From NCBI GenBank assembly GCA_900547815.1, contig URHY01000059.1, positions 1 to 14,804 on the forward strand: a stretch of DNA of 14,804 nt, read 5' to 3'. Position 1 is the stretch's first letter, and the number at the start of each line of letters is the position of its first letter. The DNA comes from an uncultured Solobacterium sp. Its GTDB lineage: Bacteria > Bacillota_I > Bacilli_A > Erysipelotrichales > Erysipelotrichaceae. A program made the translations under genes and the position numbers. Shown piece by piece: positions 6,225 through 12,754 of this stretch. A model generated the notes under the pieces. It saw only the letters and a list, made by a program, of their open reading frames with translations, was not told the origin of the DNA and did not search any database.

Positions 6225-7874
6225 TTATTCACCTTTTTCTAGAGCTAATGTACGAGTTGTTAAATCACATACTTCAGTTGGTCCATAATATTGGATAGCT
6301 CCTGGATAAGTATATGCAGTTTCAACAGCCCATGTATCACGGTTTGCTTCGAAATATTTGAATGGTTTACCATCTAATTCAACCAATGCTTTTTTGATAA
6401 CTGGTTTATCTTCACCATTACGACGTTCGATGTTCATCATCTTAGTGATTGGCATACCACCAGCAACCCATTCTTCAGCTGGTTTAGATAAGTTAGATAC
6501 TTTTGATAAATATCCATTATATCCGTATTGAATCAACATAAATGCGTTGTATCCTAATGAGTAGCAGTAGTCAGCATCAAAGTTTGATGGGAATGCACAA
6601 CGTCCTTCGTATCCGAAGAAGTGGTGTAATGCATTGAATTTACCTGTAAATCCTCTTTCAGCTAATTTATCTTTAACTAAAGCTGAGAACAATTTTTCTG
6701 ATTCAATTAAAGATACCTGTACGTTTCCGTGTGGATCTCTTTCTAAGAATAATTGTTGTTGGATAGTTTGAGGTAAGATTGCGAATACAGCCATTGATTC
6801 AGCAGTTAAACCTTTTTCAATGAATGCATATTTTTCTTCCCAGCTACCTAATGCATTAAATTCTTCTGTTTTGTTTCCAGCTAATAATTCGTTGATTTCA
6901 GCAATCAATGCTTTAAATTCTGGAACGAATTCAACTACACCTTCAGGGATGATTGCAACACCGAAGTTGTTTCCATTTGCAGAACGTTTTTCAACAGCAT
7001 CTGCAATGTAGTCAGCGATTTCAGATAAAGATTGTTTTTTAGCAGCAACTTCTTCTGAAATTAAACAAATGTTTGGTTGAGTTTCTAAAGCACATTCCAA
7101 AGCTACGTGACTTGCACTGCGTCCCATAACTTTTACAAAGTGCCAATATTTTTTAGCTGAGTTTGCATCACGTTCGATGTTTCCGATTAATTCACTATAT
7201 GTTTTAGTTGCTGTATCGAATCCGAATGAACATTCGATGTCTTCGTTTTTCAAGTCACCATCGATAGTTTTTGGACAACCGATAACTTGAACACCTGTAT
7301 TGTGAGCAGCAAAGTATTCAGCTAATACAGCAGCATTTGTATTTGAGTCATCACCACCGATAATTACGATAGCAGTGATTCCGTGTTTTTCACAAACTTT
7401 TGCAGCAACTGCGAATTGTTCTTCAGTTTCTAATTTTGTACGTCCAGATCCGATAATATCAAATCCACCAGTATTTCTGTATGCATCGATATAAGCATCA
7501 TCGAATTCTACATAGTTGTCTTCTAATAATCCAATAGGACCATTTTTAAATCCGTAAAGAACGTTTTCTTTACTAGTAGCTTTTAATGCATCATATAGAC
7601 CACAAATAACGTTGTGTCCACCAGGTGCTTGTCCACCAGATAAGATTACGCCTACAACTTGTTTTTTAGCTGCAGAAGTATTTTCTCCTTTTTCGAATGT
7701 GATTTCTTTTTCTCCGTAAGTGTTAGGGAATAAAGCCGCGATTTTTTCTTGGTCTGCAACACTTTGAGTTGCGTTTCCTTCCTTAACACAGATTTCTGAA
7801 ATACCATTTCTTAACATTCCAGGCAATTTTGGACTGTATTGGTATCTAGCTTTTTGAAGTGGTGATTGATTCAT
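6225..7874 (-). CDS. pfp: pyrophosphate-dependent phosphofructokinase (long type)
   Basis: This 549-aa cytoplasmic enzyme reversibly phosphorylates fructose 6-phosphate to fructose 1,6-bisphosphate using pyrophosphate instead of ATP, saving ATP in fermentative glycolysis. The length matches the long plant-beta/spirochaete-like class rather than the roughly 320-aa ATP enzymes. The phosphoryl-donor loop reads GGDDS (173-177), where ATP enzymes have Gly in place of the second Asp, and PKTIDGD (201-207) carries the Lys and catalytic Asp typical of PPi enzymes. [12 protein letters not shown] (79-90) is another mark of the PPi type. GGAG lies 8 nt before the ATG. Codon choice looks more biased than in the neighbours, as expected of a highly expressed glycolytic gene. 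It appears monocistronic, bounded by a strong terminator downstream; I could not place its promoter with confidence. Confidence 0.96.
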   Translation of the reverse strand: MNQSPLQKARYQYSPKLPGMLRNGISEICVKEGNATQSVADQEKIAALFPNTYGEKEITFEKGENTSAAKKQVVGVILSGGQAPGGHNVICGLYDALKATSKENVLYGFKNGPIGLLEDNYVEFDDAYIDAYRNTGGFDIIGSGRTKLETEEQFAVAAKVCEKHGITAIVIIGGDDSNTNAAVLAEYFAAHNTGVQVIGCPKTIDGDLKNEDIECSFGFDTATKTYSELIGNIERDANSAKKYWHFVKVMGRSASHVALECALETQPNICLISEEVAAKKQSLSEIADYIADAVEKRSANGNNFGVAIIPEGVVEFVPEFKALIAEINELLAGNKTEEFNALGSWEEKYAFIEKGLTAESMAVFAILPQTIQQQLFLERDPHGNVQVSLIESEKLFSALVKDKLAERGFTGKFNALHHFFGYEGRCAFPSNFDADYCYSLGYNAFMLIQYGYNGYLSKVSNLSKPAEEWVAGGMPITKMMNIERRNGEDKPVIKKALVELDGKPFKYFEANRDTWAVETAYTYPGAIQYYGPTEVCDLTTRTLALEKGE

Positions 7875-7930
7875 TTTTATATCTCCTTTTCAATTTATAC
7901 CTACATTAAAAATTTTATAACACTTTGCCC

Positions 7931-7956
7931 AAAAAGTAAATAGAGCACCCTATTCA
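7931..7956 (-). terminator. weak hairpin after the CAT-like gene
   Basis: On the minus strand AATAGG and TCTATT form a 6-bp stem with one G-U pair and a GTGC loop, followed by TACTTTTT. It is short and AT-rich, so termination would be partial at best and some transcripts may continue into pfp. Confidence 0.35.
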
Positions 7957-7962
7957 AGACCT

Positions 7963-8616
7963 TTATTTAAGGTTTGATTTCAAGCTTTTTAAACTTACTT
8001 CTTTTTGCAAATCAGAAAAAAACAAGCCAATATGATACCCATCCGCTACGGCATGCGCAATTGTAATATTTACAGGCATCTGATAATTATCATCATATTT
8101 TCCAGCTGTGATGATTGGAAAGAAGGCAGCACCCCCATTGACCATACGACTTGAAACCGCTGTAAATGCAGTCCAGGGCGTACATGAAACACAATAAAAG
8201 TTTGCAGGTTGGCCTGATTTTACCTTAATGCCTCTTTGGTTTTTTCCTAATTCCATATCAGAAGTAATATTTTTGTAGAAAGAATCAAAATCATCTGTAA
8301 AATCCGTCCAACAATCTGAAAATGTATGGTCTTCTTTATGGAAGATTGTATAGTTTGGAACCAATGAATCCCACACACATAAATCTCCATTTTTATCTTT
8401 AAACATTTTAAAATTATCAATTCGATTTAACACTTTAGTCACACAATAAATCAAAGTCGGATAAAACTTATATCCATTGGTATGACAAAAAGATAATAAC
8501 TCACTCACATCAATATTAGCCGTCATATTCACTTCAACATTTAAACTGTTTGTATAATATAAATAGTGCTCTTTACGACACCAATTTTCTAAATCAATCT
8601 TCTTATATCTACACAT
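7963..8616 (-). CDS. chloramphenicol acetyltransferase-like O-acetyltransferase
   Basis: This 217-aa protein has the length of trimeric type A CATs, which transfer acetyl from acetyl-CoA to a hydroxyl of chloramphenicol. The catalytic motif HxxxDG is present as HAVADG (H188, D192), followed by YH; the N-terminal KIDLENWCRKEHYLYY and VPNYTIFH (86-93) also follow the family. In PWTAFTA (147-153) the position of the transition-state Ser148 (Ser or Thr in classical CATs) is Ala150, so drug resistance should not be assumed. AGGAG 5 nt before the ATG overlaps the stop codon of the upstream EamA transporter gene only 8 nt away, so the two are an operon with coupled translation. It could be a true CAT or an acetyltransferase for another small molecule. 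Confidence 0.85.
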   Translation of the reverse strand: MCRYKKIDLENWCRKEHYLYYTNSLNVEVNMTANIDVSELLSFCHTNGYKFYPTLIYCVTKVLNRIDNFKMFKDKNGDLCVWDSLVPNYTIFHKEDHTFSDCWTDFTDDFDSFYKNITSDMELGKNQRGIKVKSGQPANFYCVSCTPWTAFTAVSSRMVNGGAAFFPIITAGKYDDNYQMPVNITIAHAVADGYHIGLFFSDLQKEVSLKSLKSNLK

Positions 8617-8624
8617 AAAATCTC

Positions 8625-9488
8625 CTATATTATTGCCATTATAACAGTACCTACTGTAATTAAAATTAAACCTAACAATGCCTTCGTTGATAACTTTTCA
8701 TGGAATACAACACGAGAAAAACCAATTGTTACAAGTATACTCAATTTATCAATGGGAACCACCACACTTGCAAGTCCATCCTGTAAAGCACGATAGAAAC
8801 ATAGCCAAGATCCTCCTGTCGCAAAACCAGATAAAATGATAAACAAGAGTTCTTTATGATCAATAGATTTTATTTCAGACTGCTTATTTTTCACAAATAC
8901 CATAAGCCAGGCCATGACTAATACAACACTTGTACGAATGGCCGTACCTAAATTAGAATCAATTTCAGAAATACCAATCTTACCTAAAATTGATGTAAGG
9001 CTCGCAAATACAGCTGACAAAATCGCATAAATCAACCAGCTTTTATCTAAAGAATTAGACTTCACATCCTCTTTTCTGTTAATCATCAACATTGTACCTA
9101 AACCGATCAGACATACACATACTAGTTTAAACAAAGACAATCCTTCATGAAAGAAAATTAAAGCCAGTAATATTGTTAAAATCGTACTCGATTTATCAAT
9201 CGGAACAACCTTATTTACATTCCCATTCTGAAGAGCCTTAAAATAACATAGCCAGCTAGCACCGGTTGCGATACCAAATAAGACTAGAAATAATAATGTC
9301 TTTTCACTAATTTCAGTAATACCAAATAGTGTTCCAGCTAAAAGAACAAGAATCCATGAGAAAACTAAAACCACAATGGTACGTATGGCTGTTACCACAT
9401 CGGAATCTGTTTTTGAAATCCCACATTTTGCGAGTATAGAAGTAATTCCTGCAAAAAAGGCAGAGCCTGTCGCATACAAAATCCACAT
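8625..9488 (-). CDS. EamA/DMT-superfamily transporter
   Basis: This 287-aa membrane protein is built of two EamA repeats of five membrane segments each. The internal duplication is strong: ITSILAKCGIS, TAIRT, GASWLC, ALQNG, VPIDK, FFHE in the first half recur as LTSILGKIGIS, TAIRT, GGSWLC, ALQDG, VPIDK, VFHE in the second. DMT members export or import metabolites such as amino acids or drugs; the substrate here is unknown. The ATG at 9488 is chosen; GGGTGAT lies just upstream and could pair with the 16S rRNA 3' end, though spacing is short. A TTG four codons earlier is also open. It is followed by the CAT-like gene with an 8-nt gap, hinting at modification plus efflux of one compound. The promoter is not clear: a TATAAA at 9508-9513 lacks a good -35. 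Confidence 0.88.
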   Translation of the reverse strand: MWILYATGSAFFAGITSILAKCGISKTDSDVVTAIRTIVVLVFSWILVLLAGTLFGITEISEKTLLFLVLFGIATGASWLCYFKALQNGNVNKVVPIDKSSTILTILLALIFFHEGLSLFKLVCVCLIGLGTMLMINRKEDVKSNSLDKSWLIYAILSAVFASLTSILGKIGISEIDSNLGTAIRTSVVLVMAWLMVFVKNKQSEIKSIDHKELLFIILSGFATGGSWLCFYRALQDGLASVVVPIDKLSILVTIGFSRVVFHEKLSTKALLGLILITVGTVIMAII

Positions 9489-9536
9489 AGTATCACCCAA
9501 ATGAAATTTTATACCTCATAATCCCTTAATACAAAT

Positions 9537-9567
9537 ACAAAAAGGAAGCAGTGTCTAAACTACTTCC
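9537..9567 (-). terminator. bcp terminator
   Basis: On the minus strand GGAAGTAG and CTGCTTCC form an 8-bp stem with one G-U pair and an 8-nt loop, followed by TTTTTGT. The hairpin spans the bcp stop codon (9555-9557). Confidence 0.75.
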
Positions 9568-10007
9568 AACATATTTTCAGGATCATTGGCCGCTTTTACT
9601 TTATCATTAGCACGAACAATAGTTCCATTTTCATCTATTAGATATGTTGTTCGAATCACGCCCATAGATACCTTTCCATAATTCTTCTTTTCTTTCCACA
9701 CATCATAAGCTTCAATCACTTTTCTTTCTGGATCCGCCAATAATGTAAAGGCAAGACCATACTTTTCTTGAAACTTCTTATGAGAAGCCACTGTATCTTT
9801 ACTTACACCTAAGACGACAGCTCCTTTTTCTAAGAATTGTGGATATCTTTCAGAAAAACCACAAGCCTGTTTTGTACACCCAGCTGTATTATCTTTTGGA
9901 TAAAAATATAAGATTACCTTTTTACCTTTATAATCACTCAATTTGTGCATCACACCATCTTGATCTGGCAATTCAAAATCCGGTGCTTGAATTCCAATTT
10001 CTAACAT
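9555..10007 (-). CDS. bcp: thioredoxin-dependent peroxiredoxin, BCP/PrxQ type
   Basis: This 150-aa cytoplasmic peroxidase reduces hydrogen peroxide and organic peroxides using thioredoxin, useful to an anaerobe under oxygen exposure. The peroxidatic Cys is C44 in YPKDNTAGCT (36-45), with the conserved Thr41. The resolving Cys C49 lies five residues later (QAC), the atypical 2-Cys arrangement of PrxQ/BCP. The opening GIQAPDFELPDQDG and the TTYLIDENG strand near the C-terminus are standard, and the length is normal. GGAGA lies about 6 nt before the ATG. It is a single-gene unit between two terminators with its own extended -10. Confidence 0.95.
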   Translation of the reverse strand: MLEIGIQAPDFELPDQDGVMHKLSDYKGKKVILYFYPKDNTAGCTKQACGFSERYPQFLEKGAVVLGVSKDTVASHKKFQEKYGLAFTLLADPERKVIEAYDVWKEKKNYGKVSMGVIRTTYLIDENGTIVRANDKVKAANDPENMLEVV

Positions 10008-10032
10008 ATGTATTCTCCGTTCTCTTGGATAA

Positions 10033-10041
10033 ATTATATCA
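10033..10041 (-). promoter_or_regulatory. bcp: bcp promoter, extended -10
   Basis: On the minus strand TGA-TATAAT is a perfect -10 hexamer (10033-10038) with the extended TG. No good -35 is found at 16-18 bp. It lies between the rlmD terminator and the bcp ribosome binding site, where a promoter is needed. Confidence 0.5.
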
Positions 10042-10070
10042 TTCCAAATTGTTTAAACCTACTCATATGC

Positions 10071-10095
10071 ACAAAAGGAAGCATACTTGCTTCCT
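10071..10095 (-). terminator. rlmD terminator
   Basis: On the minus strand AGGAAGCA-AGTA-TGCTTCCT is a perfect 8-bp stem (10076-10095) followed by TTTG. The T tract is short. The hairpin overlaps the rlmD stop codon (10094-10096). Confidence 0.7.
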
Positions 10096-11314
10096 AACGT
10101 TTTTTCTTACTCATTTTACTTGATCTAAATTGAGCTTGTCTTTGCGCCTTTTTTGTAGGCTTGACATTGAATTGTTTCTTTTCTAATACACAAACACTTT
10201 CAATATGATCTGTATAAGGGAATAAATCCACTAATTCTAATTTATTTGTGACATAACCTTGTTTTCTAAATTGGTTTAAATCACGAACCTGTGTTCTTGG
10301 ATCACAAGAAATATATAAAATTTTTCTTGGATTCAAAGCGGTTGCACACTCAATAAAATCCTTAGTTGTACCTGCACGAGGTGGATCTAAAATGATCGCA
10401 TCATAACGATTGTGATATTTTCTTGCCTGGCGCATAAACTCTGTTGAATCCATCGCAACAAATTCAATATTCTTGATTTTATTTTGTTTCGCATTATATT
10501 TTGCGTTTTCAATCGCATCCGGATTGACTTCTACGCCCATAACTTTCTTACAAGAATCTGTCATCGTTAAACCAATTGTACCAACACCACAATATGTATC
10601 TAGTACTGTATCTGTTTCTTTTAAATCTAACATTTTCTTAGCTAATCCATACAATACTTCGCATTGTTCAGAATGAATCTGATAAAACGAATTGTGTGAA
10701 AACGCAATGTCTAAACCACAAAGTTCATCATGAATCATACCATTTCCATATAAAACAATAGCTTCATCCTGCAAAACAATACTTGTCTTTCTAGGATTGA
10801 TATTTTGTACGATTGTTTTAATTTGTGGAAATTCGCTCGTTAATACACGAACCATATTTTTTCTTGAAGGAAACATCTTTTGACTTGTGACAAATACAAC
10901 CATCACTTCATCTGTCTTATGTCCCCAACGAATCAATACATGACGCAATAAACCCGTTCCTGTTCTTTCGTTATATAATTCTAATTTCATAGAACCAACA
11001 AGTTCTGTTATCTTATTGATAATTTCATTTACCAATTTTGGCTGCATAATACAATTTTCAGTCTTCACAACACGATGCGAATGAGGCGCATATAAACCTG
11101 AATATACTTTTCCTTTATCTTTCGCAAAACCAACAATGACTTTATTACGATAATGCGTATCGTTTTTAGCCATATGCACATCGCCAACACGAACCTTTAA
11201 ATGTGCTTTTTCAACTAAAGCTTCCACATCTTTTTTCTTTTTATCTGCCTGCATACTCGGCTTCAGTTTTAAAAGTGAGCATCCACCGCATATTTTTTCT
11301 ACTTTACACTTCAC
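10094..11314 (-). CDS. rlmD: 23S rRNA m5U methyltransferase (RlmD/RlmCD, TrmA family)
   Basis: This 406-aa SAM-dependent enzyme methylates C5 of a uridine in 23S rRNA (U1939; some Firmicute homologues also do U747). The N-terminal iron-sulfur site is C3, C9, C12 (CGGC) and C88. The SAM motif LDTYCGVGTIGL is at 238-249, DPPRAG at 310-315, the nucleophile C337 in ISCDP, and the general base E372 in HIES. It lacks the N-terminal TRAM domain of E. coli RlmD, starting directly at the Fe-S region, and ends in a Lys/Arg-rich tail (from about 380) that could bind RNA. Translation starts at GTG (11314) with GGAG 7 nt upstream; this start lies within the end of the HAD gene, an 11-nt overlap that implies coupled translation. 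RlmD versus RlmCD cannot be told from sequence alone. Confidence 0.92.
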   Translation of the reverse strand: MKCKVEKICGGCSLLKLKPSMQADKKKKDVEALVEKAHLKVRVGDVHMAKNDTHYRNKVIVGFAKDKGKVYSGLYAPHSHRVVKTENCIMQPKLVNEIINKITELVGSMKLELYNERTGTGLLRHVLIRWGHKTDEVMVVFVTSQKMFPSRKNMVRVLTSEFPQIKTIVQNINPRKTSIVLQDEAIVLYGNGMIHDELCGLDIAFSHNSFYQIHSEQCEVLYGLAKKMLDLKETDTVLDTYCGVGTIGLTMTDSCKKVMGVEVNPDAIENAKYNAKQNKIKNIEFVAMDSTEFMRQARKYHNRYDAIILDPPRAGTTKDFIECATALNPRKILYISCDPRTQVRDLNQFRKQGYVTNKLELVDLFPYTDHIESVCVLEKKQFNVKPTKKAQRQAQFRSSKMSKKKR

Positions 11315-11897
11315 TAATTTTCTCCTTTATTAAGTCAATGACTTTACTTGAATCTTTAACTTCAATTGTTTCAAATCCCAAATTACTTGCTGCAACTACA
11401 TTGTCTTTTCGATCATCTAAAAATAAACATTCCGATGCCTTAAGATCATACTTTTTTAATAATATATGAAATATTTCTGGATCTGGTTTAATTTTCTTAT
11501 ATTCATAAGAAAAAACACCGCCATCTATATTATCAAACACACCACAACTTCTCAAATATTTTGTGTCATCTTCTGGAATATTTGAAAGAATATATACATT
11601 GTATCCCAATCGTTTTAAATCTTTGATATACGCAACATTATCTTTTAGTGGAATCACAAATTCTGTCCAATGATACATCAACTTTTTGATACTTAACTCT
11701 AATTCAGGAAATTGTTTTACTCCCTTTTCAATCATCTCTTCCACTGAATAAAGTCCTTGATCATACTCATTCCATAAAGAATCAAAAAAGAATGATTTCA
11801 CTTCCTCTTGTCTTTCATTAAAGAAGCTATAAATCAATTCATTTGAATCAAATTTAACCAATACATTTCCTAAATCAAATACTATATTTTTCAGCAT
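11304..11897 (-). CDS. HAD-superfamily hydrolase, YihX-like
   Basis: This 197-aa protein is a haloacid dehalogenase-type phosphatase. Motif I is FDLGNVLVKF with nucleophile D8; the second acid of DxD is Gly, as in the YihX group (E. coli YihX is a glucose-1-phosphate phosphatase). Motif II is YILSN (S105), motif III is K137 in KKIKPDP, and motif IV is LFLDDRKDN with D161/D162. The helical cap lies between about residues 15 and 85. The substrate is not predictable. A perfect -10 TATAAT ends 6 nt before the ATG and no ribosome binding site is visible, so the message may be leaderless. It is the first gene of an operon with rlmD, and divergent from def. Confidence 0.9.
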   Translation of the reverse strand: MLKNIVFDLGNVLVKFDSNELIYSFFNERQEEVKSFFFDSLWNEYDQGLYSVEEMIEKGVKQFPELELSIKKLMYHWTEFVIPLKDNVAYIKDLKRLGYNVYILSNIPEDDTKYLRSCGVFDNIDGGVFSYEYKKIKPDPEIFHILLKKYDLKASECLFLDDRKDNVVAASNLGFETIEVKDSSKVIDLIKEKISEV

Positions 11898-11903
11898 ATG
11901 CCA

Positions 11904-11932
11904 ATTATACTTGAAAAAAACATCTAAAACAA
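11904..11932 (-). promoter_or_regulatory. promoter of the HAD-rlmD operon
   Basis: On the minus strand there is a -35 TTGTTT (11927-11932), a 17-bp spacer and a perfect -10 TATAAT (11904-11909). Seven nt beyond the last -10 base is the A of the HAD start codon at 11897. Confidence 0.6.
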
Positions 11933-11939
11933 ATATGAT
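11911..11939 (+). promoter_or_regulatory. promoter of the peptide deformylase-like gene
   Basis: On the plus strand there is a -35 TTGAAA (11911-11916, 5 of 6), a 17-bp spacer and a -10 TATGAT (11934-11939, 5 of 6). Start of transcription is expected near 11946, just before the ribosome binding site. The promoter overlaps the divergent HAD promoter. Confidence 0.7.
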
Positions 11940-11961
11940 TTTTGAAGAAAAGAGGTATGTT

Positions 11962-12372
11962 ATGATTAAACCAATAATGAAAGATGAAGCTTTCTTAGCT
12001 ATTAAGTCAGCTCCAGCTACAAAAATGGATACACAAGTGGCTCAAGATCTAAAAGATACATTACAAGCTTATAGTGTTCAATGCGTAGGCATGGCTGCCA
12101 ATATGATTGGTGTTTCTAAAAATATTATTATCTTTGCGATTGGTCCTGCACAAATTGTGATGTATAATCCAAAAATCACGAAGAAGTCTAGACCTTACAA
12201 AGTCAAAGAAGGTTGTTTATCACTAGAGGGTGAAAGAAATACAACTCGTTATGAAAATATTACTGTTGAATATCAAGATGAATCTTTTAAGAAATGCAAA
12301 CAATCCTATTCTGGTTTTGTTGCTCAAATCATTCAACATGAAATTGATCACTGCAATGGTATCATCATCTAA
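11962..12372 (+). CDS. peptide deformylase-like protein (variant motif I)
   Basis: This 136-aa member of the peptide deformylase family removes, in known members, the formyl group from the N-terminal Met of new proteins using a metal ion. The metal ligands are kept: C85 in EGCLS (83-87), and H126 and H130 in HEIDH with catalytic E127. Motif I, normally GxGLAAxQ, reads CVGMAANMIG (41-50), so the Gln that stabilises the oxyanion is Met48, and the EGCLSxPG proline is Glu. The protein is shorter than the usual 150-180 aa. I recall such short variants as common in Clostridia-like genomes, often beside a canonical enzyme. The start at 11962 has AGAGG 6 nt upstream; the frame is open to 11911 but that part overlaps the promoter. 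Activity on formyl-Met peptides is uncertain. Confidence 0.85.
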   Translation: MIKPIMKDEAFLAIKSAPATKMDTQVAQDLKDTLQAYSVQCVGMAANMIGVSKNIIIFAIGPAQIVMYNPKITKKSRPYKVKEGCLSLEGERNTTRYENITVEYQDESFKKCKQSYSGFVAQIIQHEIDHCNGIII

Positions 12373-12400
12373 AAAAGTCAGGAAAAACCTGGCTTTTTAT
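12373..12400. terminator. bidirectional terminator between the deformylase-like gene and the receiver remnant
   Basis: AAGTCAGG and CCTGGCTT pair over 8 bp with one G-U around an A-rich loop, flanked by an A run on the left and a T run on the right. It can terminate the plus-strand def-like transcript and, from the other side, anything crossing the remnant on the minus strand. Confidence 0.75.
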
Positions 12401-12687
12401 ATAATTTGAAAAATTCGATCTTTTAGATCTTCTAAATATAAAGGTTTACTGATATGCCCATTCATACCAGCCTTGTAACATTTCTGTATATCTTGCATAT
12501 ACGCATTGGCACTCATCGCAAGAATTGGAATCTTTTTATCTTTTTTTCAAATTTGTAAAGTGGCCGCAACCCCAACTTCTAAATCATTTGAACTTTCATT
12601 TAATACAGCACGATAAAAATTTTCCTGCTCACTTAACTTTAGTTTTCCAACACCTTCTACTTCTTTCACTAATTCTTGATACTTCAT
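12397..12687 (-). pseudogene. remnant of a hybrid sensor kinase / response-regulator receiver gene
   Basis: On the minus strand one frame runs from an ATG at 12687 (AGGTGA upstream) through a TGA at 12549-12547 to a TAA at 12397. The first 46 codons start MKYQELVKEVEGVGKL and include EQENFYRAVLNES, like the segment leading into a PAS-type sensor domain. After the stop, 49 codons give IPILAMSANAYMQDIQKC and AGMNGHISKPL, which is the C-terminal third of a receiver domain (conserved Ala/Ser-Ala, Lys-Pro). Just before the TGA, VGVAATLQI aligns with the family's MDGYEATRQIR, so the TGA falls on the conserved Arg. The phosphoacceptor Asp and all kinase domains are missing, so this is an internally deleted, non-functional relic. 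It lies between the terminators of htpG and the deformylase-like gene. Confidence 0.8.
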
Positions 12688-12719
12688 AATCTTCACCTAG
12701 GTTAAATGTATCACGAATG

Positions 12720-12748
12720 AAAAAAAGCACAAACTTGAAAGTTTGTGC
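12720..12748 (-). terminator. htpG terminator
   Basis: On the minus strand GCACAAACT-TTCA-AGTTTGTGC is a perfect 9-bp stem with a 4-nt loop, followed by seven T. It begins 6 nt after the htpG stop codon. Confidence 0.92.
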
Positions 12749-12754
12749 CTAGAA

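Noticed and set aside
9537..10095. GGAAGCA shared by the bcp and rlmD terminators as a dispersed repeat
   Set aside because: The similarity is limited to a 7-8 bp stem arm; the loops and the other arm differ, so chance or general terminator composition is enough.
9839..10123. 94-codon open frame on the plus strand
   Set aside because: It is antisense to bcp and crosses the bcp promoter and rlmD terminator, has no ribosome binding site and no recognisable motif. The same holds for other open frames antisense to pfp, rlmD and htpG.
11911..11961. Upstream ATG start for the deformylase-like gene
   Set aside because: It would lie on the -35 of the gene's own promoter and lacks a ribosome binding site, whereas the ATG at 11962 has AGAGG at proper distance.
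12397..12687. Reading the internal TGA as tryptophan or selenocysteine to give an intact 96-aa protein
   Set aside because: Trp is encoded by TGG throughout the window and none of the other genes has an internal TGA. No selenocysteine-type hairpin is apparent, the protein would lack the receiver Asp, and a CGA to TGA mutation explains it simply.
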